A DNA stretch of 64,000 bases from Candidatus Magnetomicrobium cryptolimnococcus (GCA_018606805.1 JAGYWI010000004.1:1-64000), one strand, 5' to 3'. Shown: positions 8,840 to 18,971, counted from the stretch's first letter. The notes: generated by a model not told the origin, from the letters alone. A program made the numbers and translations.

Positions 8840-10552
8840 GTGTCTATTTTGGAAAAGTATACAGAAGAGCCGAAAGTAGCTTATTTTTCAATGGAAATAG
8901 GCTTAAAGGACGATATACCAACATATAGCGGAGGTCTAGGAATACTAGCAGGCGATACTATAAAATCAGCCTCAGACTTACACGTACCACTTGTTGCCGT
9001 TAGCCTTATATACAGGAATGGATACTTTACCCAAGACCTCGATGATACAGGTTATCAGCTTGAAAGACCTGTTATATGGGACCCGGCTAAGTACATGACT
9101 CTAGCTCCGGAAAAGATAAGCGTACAGATAGAAGGCAGAACGGTGTATGTACAGGGCTGGATTTATTTCGTTGAAAGCCTAAGAGGGGGTAATCTGCCGG
9201 TAATATTTCTTGATTGCAACATACCGGAAAATAGCGAGCAAGACAGAGAGCTGACAAACTATCTTTATGGAGGCGGCAAGGAATACAGGATAAAGCAGGA
9301 GCTTATTTTAGGGGTTGGTGGCGTTAGGATGCTTAAAGCCCTTGGCTTTACCATAAAAAGATACCACATGAATGAGGGGCATGCCTCTTTTCTAACCCTT
9401 GAGCTATTGCATGAGTTCAAAAAGGATATAGAATCGGTCTGGGACGAATCCCTCGTTTGGAACTATGATATAGTTAAAGAACGGTGTATATTTACAACAC
9501 ACACACCAGTTGAAGCAGGACATGACAAGTTTAGTTATGAGCTATATAATCAGGTAGCAGGCGATTATTTCCCTGAAAAGGTTCTAAGGAGTCTTGCAGG
9601 ACATGAGGAGCTAAATATGACACTCCTTGCCCTTAATCTTAGCTACTACATAAATGGTGTTGCCAAAAAGCACGGTGAAGTATCGCAAAACATGTTCCCC
9701 GGCTATAGGATTAATTCTATTACAAACGGCATACACTCATACACATGGACATGCAATAGTTTTAAACGCCTTTATGACAAGTATCTGCCAGGTTGGGCAA
9801 ACGAGCCAGAAATACTCGTAAGGGCAGAAACCCTGCCAAGTGAAGAGATATGGAATGCACATATGGAGGCTAAGCGCAAGCTAATTGATCACGTCAACTC
9901 CGTATCCGGCTTAAACATGCGGCACGACATATTGACAATCGGCTTTGCACGCAGGTTTGCTACCTATAAACGTGCTAATTTGCTATTTTCAGATTTAGAC
10001 AGGCTTGTAAACATAACCGCTGGTAAGGTTCAATTCATCTTTGCTGGTAAGGCACATCCTAAAGATGAGGGTGGAAAACAGCTTATTAAAAATATTATTA
10101 GTTATTCAAAAGAGTTGAAAGATAAGGTTAAGTTATTTTTCTTGAAAAACTACAAAATGGATGTTGCCTTAGACCTAGTGTCAGGCGTGGATATTTGGCT
10201 TAATAATCCACTAAGACCACTTGAGGCATCCGGCACAAGCGGCATGAAGGCATGCCATAATGGAGTACCTAACTTTAGCGTCCTCGATGGTTGGTGGATA
10301 GAAGGACACATTGAAAACGTAACCGGTTGGTCCATAGGACCGGAGGCAAAGGAAATCATGCCCGATGAAAACATGAATCGGATAGATGCTGAGGACCTAT
10401 ATAATAAACTTGAAAAGGTAATCATTCCAACTTATTACAACGATAGAAACAAGTGGATTTGGATAATGCAAAACACCATAGGCAAGAACGCCTACTACTT
10501 CAACACACATAGGATGATGCGCCGTTACATAACAGAGGCTTATATTAGATAA
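8840..10552 (+). CDS. glgP: Alpha-glucan (glycogen/maltodextrin) phosphorylase, short form
   Basis: Releases glucose 1-phosphate from glycogen-like glucans using pyridoxal phosphate. It is the short type of about 570 residues: N-terminal VAYFSMEIGL and PTYSGGLGILAGD, then the C-terminal signature EASGTSGMKACHNGVPNFS, whose Lys should carry the cofactor. I prefer the GTG at 8840 because the ribosome-binding site AAGGAG (8825-8830) lies upstream of it; a TTG at 8822 would place that site inside the gene. The gene converges on ogt and the two overlap by 13 bases at their 3' ends. Confidence 0.92.
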   Translation: MSILEKYTEEPKVAYFSMEIGLKDDIPTYSGGLGILAGDTIKSASDLHVPLVAVSLIYRNGYFTQDLDDTGYQLERPVIWDPAKYMTLAPEKISVQIEGRTVYVQGWIYFVESLRGGNLPVIFLDCNIPENSEQDRELTNYLYGGGKEYRIKQELILGVGGVRMLKALGFTIKRYHMNEGHASFLTLELLHEFKKDIESVWDESLVWNYDIVKERCIFTTHTPVEAGHDKFSYELYNQVAGDYFPEKVLRSLAGHEELNMTLLALNLSYYINGVAKKHGEVSQNMFPGYRINSITNGIHSYTWTCNSFKRLYDKYLPGWANEPEILVRAETLPSEEIWNAHMEAKRKLIDHVNSVSGLNMRHDILTIGFARRFATYKRANLLFSDLDRLVNITAGKVQFIFAGKAHPKDEGGKQLIKNIISYSKELKDKVKLFFLKNYKMDVALDLVSGVDIWLNNPLRPLEASGTSGMKACHNGVPNFSVLDGWWIEGHIENVTGWSIGPEAKEIMPDENMNRIDAEDLYNKLEKVIIPTYYNDRNKWIWIMQNTIGKNAYYFNTHRMMRRYITEAYIR

Positions 10553-11004
10553 TTTTCTAAAGAAAGAAGCCTCCTTTTGATGTCAACCCCTGCTATAAAG
10601 CCATGAAGGCTGCCATCGGAGCCAATGACTCTATGGCATGGGTAGATTATCGGAAGGGGGTTTTTCTTTAGTGCCTGCCCCACAGCCCTTGAAAGCCTCG
10701 ATGAGCCAAGTTTCTCTGCTACCCATTTATAACTTCTCACTTCACCATAAGGGATTGTCTTTATAATGTCATAAACCTTCATATTAAAATCTGTGGCATG
10801 TACAAATGATGTTTTTAAATCAAACAAAGAGCGTTTTTTTGTAAAATACTCTTTAAATTGCGTTTTAATACGCTCACTACAAGCAGTTTTTTTAATACCT
10901 ACAGGCTCTTTAAAAAGCACAAAGACTAATGAATCATCTTCAGTAAATAATAAATATATTGGGAGTGGAAAATTTGGAAAAATAAGTAAATCAAAAGCAC
11001 ACAT
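10540..11004 (-). CDS. ogt: Methylated-DNA-[protein]-cysteine S-methyltransferase
   Basis: A suicide repair protein that takes the alkyl group from O6-alkylguanine onto its own cysteine. The 154-residue protein ends with the conserved DNA-binding and active-site part: PYGEVRSYKWVAEKLG, SRAVGQALKKNPLPIIYPCHRVIG with acceptor Cys123, and a C-terminal helix. The N-terminal domain is poorly conserved, as is usual. It lies directly downstream of the TOPRIM-like gene (1-base gap) and may be read through from it. Confidence 0.9.
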   Translation of the reverse strand: MCAFDLLIFPNFPLPIYLLFTEDDSLVFVLFKEPVGIKKTACSERIKTQFKEYFTKKRSLFDLKTSFVHATDFNMKVYDIIKTIPYGEVRSYKWVAEKLGSSRLSRAVGQALKKNPLPIIYPCHRVIGSDGSLHGFIAGVDIKRRLLSLENYLI

Positions 11005-11005
11005 G

Positions 11006-11698
11006 CTACAAATCTATCACATTTTTTATCTCGGCACAAAAATCCACAAAACACCGCAAACTATTTAAATGATTAGATTCAGTACTTAACCTCTTTTTCA
11101 GTTCCTCTAAATAGGCCTCACTTTGTACTTCTTTAGAATTATTTTTAGAATAGCTTATGTTTCTTGCTTGAAACATAGCCTTAAGGTATTTCAAATGGTA
11201 ATATGCTATAGAGTATTCATATCCTTTAGGCTTTTTCATCAATTCAGGATCATACAATGATACATTATAAAACCGAGCATACTTTAAAAACTCATGATGG
11301 TTTTGTATATTTCTGCTATATACTTTACGATTTCCCAAAAACCATGTCTCAAGACAACAATTTTGCACAAATATTTCTAATTTAGCTTTTTCAAGACTAA
11401 CGCCATTTACATTTAATACTTCAAATATCTCCTTTTGTCGTTCCTCCAAGGATATTTCTTCAGCATCCAAACAAATAACTAAATAATCATATTTACCATT
11501 TTCATTAATGTCATCAATAGCACGGAGCATATCATCATAAATAGAAGGAATACCATCAGAACTAAAAATATAATAATTATTATTTACAGCACTATAAAAA
11601 TCATCCACTTTTGTTAACTTAGGCACTAAATGACTAAGCCAAGCTGGATAAACAGCAGGTTCTGTACTTTTTCCTTCAACAAGAAAATAAATATTCAC
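11006..11698 (-). CDS. TOPRIM/RloB-like putative nuclease of an ATPase-linked pair
   Basis: The 230-residue protein starts with IYFLVEGKSTEP, like the EGxxTEP motif of RloB-type and TOPRIM-related proteins, with Glu8 as the candidate first acidic residue. YLVICLDAEE (Asp78) matches the second acidic motif, with DAEE in place of the classical DxD. The C-terminal half is helical and unassigned. It begins with GTG sharing one base with the ATPase stop (TAGTG), so translation is coupled. With the ATPase it resembles split OLD, RloA-RloB and PARIS-like defence pairs. The nuclease role is inferred. Confidence 0.6.
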   Translation of the reverse strand: MNIYFLVEGKSTEPAVYPAWLSHLVPKLTKVDDFYSAVNNNYYIFSSDGIPSIYDDMLRAIDDINENGKYDYLVICLDAEEISLEERQKEIFEVLNVNGVSLEKAKLEIFVQNCCLETWFLGNRKVYSRNIQNHHEFLKYARFYNVSLYDPELMKKPKGYEYSIAYYHLKYLKAMFQARNISYSKNNSKEVQSEAYLEELKKRLSTESNHLNSLRCFVDFCAEIKNVIDL

Positions 11699-12804
11699 TA
11701 GCTCTTTATACCTCCCTTGTAATCTGCTAACTGTATAAGTTGCTTAAAAGCCTCATGATGAGATTTACCTAAATTGTATTCACTTGCATCTTTTGTATAA
11801 ATATCTCCACCCTTTCTATAAACGATTTTCCAATATTTCATTTCAATAGCATTAATAATATAAGGATGATGACTTGTCATAATAAACTGCATATCTCTTT
11901 CATCAAAAGTTATAAGCAAATTCAATACAGAATCAATACAGTTAATCCCTAAACTATTTTCAACTTCATCAATCAATATGACAGTATCATAAGTAATCAA
12001 ATATAGCTGGCTGATCATAACTAATGTTTTAAACATTCCAGATGATATATCATCCTGTAAAATCCAGTCAGAAACTCCTTTCTCCTTTATCATAAAAGAT
12101 ATAACATATTGAGAACTATTAGACTGCTCACTTATTTCTAATTTAATATCTTGCACTTGGTCAAATATTTCAACAAAATTTCTTTTTATTTTATTAAAAA
12201 TACTATGTTGTTCTTTATATAAAATATAAAGCTTATATAAAAGCGGTAAATTATATTTCAAAACACTTTCTGATGTTACATACATTTCTAAATATTTAGG
12301 AGGAACAATTGATACAGTAAAACGACCTGTTTTTAAGTTAAAATTCTTTGGTATTCCGTAAAATCCCTCAAATGCTGATTTAATACTTTCCTCTTCATTT
12401 AAAAGACTAATAATACTCATGTGCGATGGTAGTTTTGGTGTTTCTTTCCCTTTATAAATTATTTTATTACTTATACGATTAATAAGACGTTCGTCATTTA
12501 AATATAAGTTCTCATAAGCTATTCTTTCTGGGAAATCAGGTGGTATATTAGTTCCAACATATTCAAAAGACCCCTCCCATAAATAAAACATACCTTTACC
12601 ATTACTGATTGAAAATTTAACCATCCACTCCACACCACTAATAGACTTTCCATTGGCTATATCTTTTAAGTCCATTAAAGCCTTTAATATAAGCGTCTTG
12701 CCAACCCCTGACGCTCCAACAAGCAAGTTTAAATCCGAAAATTTTATCGGTTTTATACAAAGCCCTGTTGCTTTGTTCGTGTAACTAAATTCATGTATCT
12801 TCAT
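11698..12804 (-). CDS. RecF/OLD-like ABC-type ATPase of a putative defence pair
   Basis: The 368-residue protein has a Walker A GASGVGKT at 30-37, a degenerate signature SSGMFKT at 254-260, a Walker B VILIDE at 275-280 and an H-loop SHHP at 311-314. This is the layout of AAA_15/AAA_21 ATPases that act as sensors or motors in OLD, RloA and AriA proteins. Between Walker A and the signature is about 200 residues of unassigned sequence. It is coupled to the TOPRIM-like gene by a TAGTG junction, and the pair is separated from lptE by a strong hairpin. Base composition is visibly more A+T-rich than leuS or bamA, suggesting acquisition. Confidence 0.75.
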   Translation of the reverse strand: MKIHEFSYTNKATGLCIKPIKFSDLNLLVGASGVGKTLILKALMDLKDIANGKSISGVEWMVKFSISNGKGMFYLWEGSFEYVGTNIPPDFPERIAYENLYLNDERLINRISNKIIYKGKETPKLPSHMSIISLLNEEESIKSAFEGFYGIPKNFNLKTGRFTVSIVPPKYLEMYVTSESVLKYNLPLLYKLYILYKEQHSIFNKIKRNFVEIFDQVQDIKLEISEQSNSSQYVISFMIKEKGVSDWILQDDISSGMFKTLVMISQLYLITYDTVILIDEVENSLGINCIDSVLNLLITFDERDMQFIMTSHHPYIINAIEMKYWKIVYRKGGDIYTKDASEYNLGKSHHEAFKQLIQLADYKGGIKS

Positions 12805-12851
12805 AGTTTAACACCTCAACCAACTAAAATAAGAATATTATTGATAATAGT

Positions 12852-12955
12852 CTGCGAGTCAAAAGTTTTTGAAGGGGGAGTTTGAGGGGGGAAAACTTTT
12901 TTCAAAAAGTTTCCCCCTCAAAAATCCTTTAAGTTTTCCCCTCAAAAATCCTTTT
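12852..12955. repeat. Intergenic hairpin and direct repeats between lptE and the ATPase
   Basis: GAGGGGGGAAAACTTTTTT and its near complement AAAAAGTTTCCCCCTC form a hairpin at 12884-12919, and a CCCCTCAAAAATCCTTT segment is then repeated directly. The left part (GTCAAAAGTTTTTGAAG) is a diverged relative of unit B at 16132. It could end leuS-lptE transcription, but the usual U-run is not obvious. Confidence 0.6.
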
Positions 12956-12971
12956 TCTTAAATCAACAACA

Positions 12972-13457
12972 TCAATATGCTAAGTTTGAAATAAGCCGTT
13001 TAGAAAGCACCCTAAGGGCTTCTTCCTCTCTAATCTCTTTTGCTGCTGTCAAGGGGTTAATCTTTTCCGAATACTCTGGCGATTTATATGACTCTATAAA
13101 AGGCGACATCATACCCTTTATCTCTTTTATCTTTTCATCTCCACGTCTTAATACAAAATCCCCAGTTATCACTATCTCATACTCTACAGCGTAATCAAGC
13201 TTTTCTGAAAGTATCCTTGTAGTAAAATCTGTAATCGTGCCATCAATAACGTTTTCGGATTGGTCAGTTACCGTAACACCTCGCTTCATAAACTCCTCAG
13301 TAAGCACAAAGTAGAGTTTATCCTCAAGTTTTGGCTCTGTTGTTGCATTTACAATCTTTCCAATACGCACACTGTCAAAATTAAGAGTTTCCGTCCCAAC
13401 AATCTTATAACCACAGCCAAATAATAAAATAAATATTAGTAATAAAGATTTTTTCAT
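12972..13457 (-). CDS. lptE: LPS-assembly lipoprotein LptE-like
   Basis: A small outer-membrane lipoprotein that plugs the LptD barrel for LPS export. The 161-residue precursor has a lipoprotein signal, MKKSLLLIFILLFGCGYKI, with lipobox Cys15. The start of the mature protein (CGYKIVG) is typical of LptE in this kind of genome, and the rest (VRIGKIVNATTEPKLED, then LLTEEF-like helices) fits the LptE fold. It directly follows leuS, as lptE does in E. coli and many others. Sequence conservation in this family is low, so context carries part of the call. Confidence 0.82.
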   Translation of the reverse strand: MKKSLLLIFILLFGCGYKIVGTETLNFDSVRIGKIVNATTEPKLEDKLYFVLTEEFMKRGVTVTDQSENVIDGTITDFTTRILSEKLDYAVEYEIVITGDFVLRRGDEKIKEIKGMMSPFIESYKSPEYSEKINPLTAAKEIREEEALRVLSKRLISNLAY

Positions 13458-13464
13458 TTTCTAC

Positions 13465-15990
13465 TCACTTTACAACTATATTTACAAGCTTACCACGGGC
13501 AACCAGCACCTGCACTACCTTCTTATCCCCTACGTGCTCCTTAACCTTATCAAGCGCAAGCGCTATTGTCTTTAGCTCGTCATCAGAAAGCCCCACTGTA
13601 ACCATCGTCTTAGCACGCACCTTACCGTTTATCTGTACAACTAGCTCAAACTCCTCTTCCTTTGCAGCCGCTTCATCCCACTTAGGCCACTGCTGCAAAA
13701 ATATACTTTGTGTATTTTTAGTAAAGCCGCCCCTTAGCCAAAGTTCCTCAGCCATATGCGGGGCAAACGGGCTTATCAAAAGCACCAAGTTTTTAAGTGC
13801 AAAGGCATACACTGCCCAATCCTTATCATTTGACGGAGTACTAAATGCGGTAACCTCGTTTAAAAGCTCCATAAGGGCGGCTATTGCCGTATTAAAGTGA
13901 TAGTCCCTTTCGATTGAATCTGTAACCTTTTTAATTGTTTGATGGGTTTTTCTAAAAAGAGCTCCACCATTTGTAATATTGTCAGTATTTATAATAGATA
14001 GTTTATCAGCATTATTTGTAACCTGCCCCCACAGCCTATTTAAAAACCTGTTAGCCCCTTCAACCCCCTTATCAGCCCATTCGATGTCCTTTTCAGGAGG
14101 CGCTGCAAATAGGGAAAATACCCTTGCCGTATCTGCCCCGTATTTTTGAATAATATCATCCGGCGTTACCAGGTTTTTCTTCGATTTAGACATCTTTTCA
14201 ACCCTGCCCCTTTCAACAGGCTTACCACAATGCACACAAAGGCAACTACTCCTCACCTCATCTGGAAATAACCACCCGTGCTCAGGACACTTTAATGTTT
14301 CCATACAAACCATACCTTGCGTTAAAAGCCGCAAAAAAGGCTCCTCAAAGTTAAGTAACCCTATATCTTTAATGACCCGTGTAAAAAACCGCGAGTACAG
14401 TAAATGTAAAACAGCATGCTCCACACCACCAATATATTGATCTACTGGCATAAAGTACTCTATGTTTGCCCGATGAAGGGCATCTTCCTCTTTTTTTGAA
14501 CAGTAACGGATGAAATACCATGAAGAATCAACAAATGTATCCATCGTATCAGTGTCTCGGCGTGCTGGTCCCTTACATATTGGACAGGTGGTATTTATAA
14601 ACCTCTCATCATTAAGAGGAGAGCCACCCTTTCCAGTAAGCTCAATGTTTTCAGGCAACAACACCGGAAGCTCTTCAACAGGTGCTGTAGTAATGCCACA
14701 GTCTTTACAGTAGATAGCAGGAATAGGCGTGCCCCAGTAACGCTGCCTTGAAATTCCCCAATCCCGCAACTTATAATTTATCTTCCCATTACCAACGCCT
14801 TTTTCTTCAAGATACTTTACAATTGATTCTATAGCCGTTCTATTTTGAAGGCCACTAAATTGCCCACAATCCACCAACACCCCATCACCTTCATAAGCTT
14901 CACTAAGTATAGACAAGGCACTTGCCTCTGGCAATACAACCTGCCTTATTGGAAGAGCATATTTTTTAGCAAACTCAAAATCTCGCTGGTCGTGTGCAGG
15001 CACTGACATGATAGCCCCTGTACCATATTCCATAAGCACAAAATTTGCCACATACACTGGAATCCGTTCACCATTTACGGGATTTATACAATACCTGCCT
15101 GTAAACATCCCTTCCTTTTCTTCCTCTTTACCATATTTAGCAACCAATCCTTGAAGCCTTTCAGTATCAACGCTAAGGAGTTTACTGTATGGGTGTAGCG
15201 GTGAAAGACATACAAAGGTTGCACCAAAAAGTGTGTCCGGACGGGTTGTAAATATACGTATCTTTTCCCCAGCCCCATCTATTATTTGAAAATCTACCTC
15301 AGCCCCATAGCTTTTACCAATCCAGTGTTTTTGCATAGTCCGCACATGCTCAGGCCAACCAGTCAAGGTATCACACCCTTTAAGCAGGTCTTCAGCATAT
15401 TGCGTAATTTTAAAAAACCACTGTTCAAGCTCCTTTTGCACTACAGTTTCATCACAACGCCAGCACCGTCCGTCAATTACCTGCTCGTTAGCCAGCACCG
15501 TAACGCAGGAGTTACACCAGTTAACTAAGGACTTCTTTTTATAGGCAAGCCCCCGCTCAAACATTTTAATGAAAAACCACTGATTCCACTTGTAATACTC
15601 CGGCTCACACGTGGCAAGCTCACGTTGCCAGTCATAGCTGACACCCATTTTCTTAATCTGGGCTTTCATATATTGGATATTTTCAAGAGTCCATTTCTTA
15701 GGGTCTATACCATGGGCAATTGCAGCGTTTTCAGCAGGCAATCCAAAGGCATCCCAGCCCATCGGGTGTAGCACGTTATAGCCTCTCATCTTTTTATATC
15801 TAGCGATGACGTCTCCAATAACATAGTTTCTAATGTGCCCCATATGAATCCTGCCCGATGGATAGGGAAACATCTCAAGACAATAAAATTTTTGTTTATT
15901 AGGCTCAACTACAGTATTATCAATACCCTGTTTTTCCCAAAACTGCTGCCACTTTGCCTCAATAGCAAGGGGGATGTATTTTTGTTCCAA
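13465..15990 (-). CDS. leuS: Leucyl-tRNA synthetase
   Basis: Charges tRNA-Leu. The 841-residue class Ia enzyme shows the HIGH-type motif in [15 protein letters not shown], the KMSKS motif in [10 protein letters not shown], an editing (CP1) domain with [16 protein letters not shown] and a zinc-like Cys-rich insert (CKDC...CPIC). The C-terminal [10 protein letters not shown] anticodon-binding region is present, so the gene looks complete. It is the first gene of a two-gene unit with lptE 7 bases downstream. Confidence 0.97.
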   Translation of the reverse strand: MEQKYIPLAIEAKWQQFWEKQGIDNTVVEPNKQKFYCLEMFPYPSGRIHMGHIRNYVIGDVIARYKKMRGYNVLHPMGWDAFGLPAENAAIAHGIDPKKWTLENIQYMKAQIKKMGVSYDWQRELATCEPEYYKWNQWFFIKMFERGLAYKKKSLVNWCNSCVTVLANEQVIDGRCWRCDETVVQKELEQWFFKITQYAEDLLKGCDTLTGWPEHVRTMQKHWIGKSYGAEVDFQIIDGAGEKIRIFTTRPDTLFGATFVCLSPLHPYSKLLSVDTERLQGLVAKYGKEEEKEGMFTGRYCINPVNGERIPVYVANFVLMEYGTGAIMSVPAHDQRDFEFAKKYALPIRQVVLPEASALSILSEAYEGDGVLVDCGQFSGLQNRTAIESIVKYLEEKGVGNGKINYKLRDWGISRQRYWGTPIPAIYCKDCGITTAPVEELPVLLPENIELTGKGGSPLNDERFINTTCPICKGPARRDTDTMDTFVDSSWYFIRYCSKKEEDALHRANIEYFMPVDQYIGGVEHAVLHLLYSRFFTRVIKDIGLLNFEEPFLRLLTQGMVCMETLKCPEHGWLFPDEVRSSCLCVHCGKPVERGRVEKMSKSKKNLVTPDDIIQKYGADTARVFSLFAAPPEKDIEWADKGVEGANRFLNRLWGQVTNNADKLSIINTDNITNGGALFRKTHQTIKKVTDSIERDYHFNTAIAALMELLNEVTAFSTPSNDKDWAVYAFALKNLVLLISPFAPHMAEELWLRGGFTKNTQSIFLQQWPKWDEAAAKEEEFELVVQINGKVRAKTMVTVGLSDDELKTIALALDKVKEHVGDKKVVQVLVARGKLVNIVVK

Positions 15991-16131
15991 AGTAGTCCTC
16001 CATATAAAGAATAATCTGACTGCAATTATGATAAAACACCAAGTAAGAGAAAGTAAATAGAATGAAAAACGCTCTTGTAGGGCTTCAATAGTTAAAAATG
16101 TAGTAAAGGGTAAATGAATAACTACTATAAT

Positions 16132-16172
16132 TGCAGGTCAAAAGTTTTAGGAAGTGCGTAGGCGCACTCCCG
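16132..16172. repeat. Dispersed repeat unit B
   Basis: This 41-bp element (TGCAGGTCAAAAGTTTTAGG followed by AAGTGCGTAGGCGCACTCCC) matches the reverse complement of 30767-30807 at all but about two positions. A diverged copy is at 31014-31050. It lies in the 246-base gap between the divergent leuS and PP-loop genes. Confidence 0.8.
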
Positions 16173-16236
16173 TCCGTTCTTTTCTTTTTTTTCTTCTTAA
16201 CTTTTTTTTTCTTCTCAAATAGTCTACAATATACAA

Positions 16237-17283
16237 ATGGCTAAAGCGATAGCACTATTATCAGGCGGGCTTGACAGCACATTGGCGATACTTACACTTT
16301 TACAGCAAAATATAGAGGTAGTTGCCATAACCTTTTTGACTCACTTTGGCTGTGATGCAGGTAATAGTTCGTCGTGTTCGAGCAATCCATTTAAGCATGC
16401 TGCAAAATTTAATTTTGAAGTTAAGTTAAATCACCTATCAGATAAGTTTATAGACATTGTTAAAAATCCGAAGTACGGTCATGGCAAGAATATGAATCCG
16501 TGTATTGATTGCCGCATATTGATGCTGAAAGAGGCAAGGGCATACATGGATACGATAGGGGCGGATTTTATTGCAACAGGAGAGGTGGTTGGCCAAAGGC
16601 CGATGAGCCAGAGACGGGAGCTTTTTCCTTTTATTGATAGACAAGCTGGCGTTGAGGGGTTGGTGTTAAGACCATTAAGTGCTAAATTATTGACGCCTAC
16701 TATTGCTGAGATTAATGGGCTTGTGGATAGACAAAAACTACATGCCTTTAACGGCCGTACGAGAAAACCGCAGATGAAGTTGGCAGAGGAACTTGGCCTT
16801 TGTGAATACCCATCGCCGGCAGGTGGGTGTCTTTTAACCGATCCGCTGTATTCCTATAGATTAAAAGAGTTGCTTACGTATGAGCCGCAGCCGGAGGTAC
16901 GGGACATTAATCTATTAAAAGTGGGGAGGCATTTTCGGCTTTCTGGTGAGATAAAGGCTATTGTTGGCAGAAACGAAAGGGAAAATGAAACCATTGAGAC
17001 TATGGTTAGAGATGGTGATCTCTTGATGTATGTACCGGACTTTGGTAGTCCTTTTACGCTGTTGTCCGGGGTTTTATTGTTTAATAATGGCAGAAACGGT
17101 ATAATTAGCAATTGTGCTCGAATTACAGCAAGATATTCTGATGCCAAGGGGCTTTCTTTGGTTAATGTAAAGGTTTTGCAGGCGGATAAGGGTGAATTTG
17201 CTAATTTAACAGTAGAACCTGCCGATAGTGAATTAATAGAGTCTTGCAAGGTGGTGCCTCAAAATGCAAAGAAAACCTCTTAG
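16237..17283 (+). CDS. PP-loop ATPase with NFACT-R-like (DUF814) C-terminal domain, putative tRNA thiolation protein
   Basis: The N-terminal half is an adenylating PP-loop domain (LLSGGLDSTLAI) with a cysteine-bearing segment NPCIDCRILML, like MnmA/ThiI-type sulfur transferases. The C-terminal part, with LLKVGRHFRLSGEIKAIVGRNERENE, resembles the RNA-binding NFACT-R (DUF814) domain. Such fusions are often labelled tRNA 2-thiouridine enzymes. The 348-residue protein probably modifies RNA, but the exact base is unknown. The 3' end overlaps xseA by 20 bases. The ribosome-binding site is weak. Confidence 0.75.
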   Translation: MAKAIALLSGGLDSTLAILTLLQQNIEVVAITFLTHFGCDAGNSSSCSSNPFKHAAKFNFEVKLNHLSDKFIDIVKNPKYGHGKNMNPCIDCRILMLKEARAYMDTIGADFIATGEVVGQRPMSQRRELFPFIDRQAGVEGLVLRPLSAKLLTPTIAEINGLVDRQKLHAFNGRTRKPQMKLAEELGLCEYPSPAGGCLLTDPLYSYRLKELLTYEPQPEVRDINLLKVGRHFRLSGEIKAIVGRNERENETIETMVRDGDLLMYVPDFGSPFTLLSGVLLFNNGRNGIISNCARITARYSDAKGLSLVNVKVLQADKGEFANLTVEPADSELIESCKVVPQNAKKTS

Positions 17284-18655
17284 TTTATATGAATTTAACC
17301 TCCTTATAAAAGAAGTTATAAGTTACTCGCTACCGGATACATTTTTAATAACAGCAGAGATAGCCTCTTTAAATGTAGATGTCAAAGGGCACTGCTATAT
17401 GGCATTAGTTGAAAAGGATGAAAACACGATAAAGGCACAAATGGATGCCCGTATTTGGGCGTCTTCTTATAAACTTATATTAAAGGACTTTGAAACAGCA
17501 ACAGGCGTTACGCTTTCAAAGGGGCTTAAGATTTTGATAGAGGCATCTATTAATTTTCATGAAAGGTATGGCCTTTCACTTACAATAAAAAACATAGACC
17601 CAACATATACGCTTGGCGAGATGGCAAGACGCCGGCGCGAAATTATCGAACGGCTTACTAAAGAGGGACTTATAGATAAAAACAGGGCAATTCCCATGCC
17701 ATTAGTGCCGCAGCGGATAGCCATTATATCGTCTAAAAATGCAGCCGGATATGAGGATTTTGTTAAACATATTAATCTAAACACCTATGGATATGTCTTT
17801 TACATTAAGCTCTTTGAAGCCATTATGCAAGGAGATCGGGCGGAGGCTTCCATATTGAGCGCCCTTGACGCTATAGAGGGTAAGCGTGAGGAGTTTGATT
17901 TAGTGGTTATCGTGCGCGGAGGCGGGGCTACTACTGATTTGGATTGTTTTGATAGCTATAATATTGGCAAAAAAATAGCTCTACTATCACTGCCAGTAAT
18001 GGCTGGCATTGGCCATGAGCGAGACTACACGGTCGTTGATGAGGTTTCGCATGTGCGCGTAAAGACACCGACGGCTGGTGCTTCTTATATTATAGAAATA
18101 GTAAAGGGTTTTGAAGACCGGTTAAATACCATTAGTGTTAATCTACTGAATGCCACTAGACGATTAAACGAAAGCCTTCTGCGTAATCTTGTAGCTTTGA
18201 CTACGGCGCTATTTAGTGCTGCAAATACTACGGTTACTAAAAATGCCTATGTTTTAGATGGTTACCGTAAACCTATACTTTATGCAAGGCGTTTGCTTTT
18301 AAGTAAGTTAGCTGATTTAAAAAACCTGCTCTACAGGCTGTCATCATCATCAAATGTGCATATTGCAAGTAACGAGGGCTATCTTAATGAAACCGTTCGC
18401 AGGCTTATAAGGGAACCTGCTCAGTTACTCCGTAAGCAGGAAGAGCGCCTACAGTTGATGATGGAAAAGCTCACTTTTATGGAACCAAAAAATATGTTGA
18501 AAATGGGCTACACGATTACCTATCATAAAGGGAAGGCTGTTAAGTCGGTAGAAGACATAGAAGTACATGGCAAGGTTACTACAGTATTTAAAGATGGCTC
18601 TATTGACAGTGAAGTGTTGGCAGTGCAAAAAGAGGTTTTAAAACAGTATGGATAA
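17264..18655 (+). CDS. xseA: Exodeoxyribonuclease VII large subunit
   Basis: Catalytic subunit of exonuclease VII, which degrades single-stranded DNA to oligonucleotides. The 463-residue protein has the N-terminal OB fold (LITAEIASLNVDVKGHCYMALVE), the catalytic domain with IAIISSKNAAGYEDF, VIVRGGGATTDLDCFDSY and GIGHERDYTVVDEVSHVRVKTPTAGA, and a long C-terminal coiled coil that binds XseB. It overlaps the upstream PP-loop gene by 20 bases and xseB by 8 bases. Confidence 0.95.
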   Translation: MQRKPLSLYEFNLLIKEVISYSLPDTFLITAEIASLNVDVKGHCYMALVEKDENTIKAQMDARIWASSYKLILKDFETATGVTLSKGLKILIEASINFHERYGLSLTIKNIDPTYTLGEMARRRREIIERLTKEGLIDKNRAIPMPLVPQRIAIISSKNAAGYEDFVKHINLNTYGYVFYIKLFEAIMQGDRAEASILSALDAIEGKREEFDLVVIVRGGGATTDLDCFDSYNIGKKIALLSLPVMAGIGHERDYTVVDEVSHVRVKTPTAGASYIIEIVKGFEDRLNTISVNLLNATRRLNESLLRNLVALTTALFSAANTTVTKNAYVLDGYRKPILYARRLLLSKLADLKNLLYRLSSSSNVHIASNEGYLNETVRRLIREPAQLLRKQEERLQLMMEKLTFMEPKNMLKMGYTITYHKGKAVKSVEDIEVHGKVTTVFKDGSIDSEVLAVQKEVLKQYG

Positions 18656-18971
18656 TAAAGAAATGAAAAAGGGCATGTCCTACAGCGAGGCTATTAAGGA
18701 AATAGAGCTGATAGTGCATGAGATAGAAAGAGAGACGATAGAGATAGATACGCTATCGTCTAAGGTAAAAAGGGCTGTGGAGTTGATAAAGGACTGTAAG
18801 AGAAAGCTGCGAAAGACTGAGGCAGAGTTAAATAATGTATTAGTGGAATTTGAGCAAGACGATAAGGAGGGGGAAAAAGTAGCGGAAAAAGCCCCTCAAG
18901 AAAAACCTCAACGGCAAACAAAAAAAAGTACGCCCAATTCAAGTCTATTCAAATTCGACGATAGCGATTAA
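18648..18971 (+). CDS. xseB: Exodeoxyribonuclease VII small subunit
   Basis: Small helical partner that forms the exonuclease VII holoenzyme with XseA. The conserved part is residues ~8-70 (SYSEAIKEIELIVHEIERETIEIDTLSSKVKRAVELIKDCK). The tail beyond ~75 is charged and Lys/Glu/Gln-rich and makes the 107-residue protein longer than the usual 60-80. It overlaps xseA by 8 bases. Confidence 0.9.
   Translation: MDNKEMKKGMSYSEAIKEIELIVHEIERETIEIDTLSSKVKRAVELIKDCKRKLRKTEAELNNVLVEFEQDDKEGEKVAEKAPQEKPQRQTKKSTPNSSLFKFDDSD

Noticed and set aside
8822-8842. TTG start for glgP
   Set aside because: It would put the AAGGAG ribosome-binding site inside the gene; the GTG at 8840 fits better.
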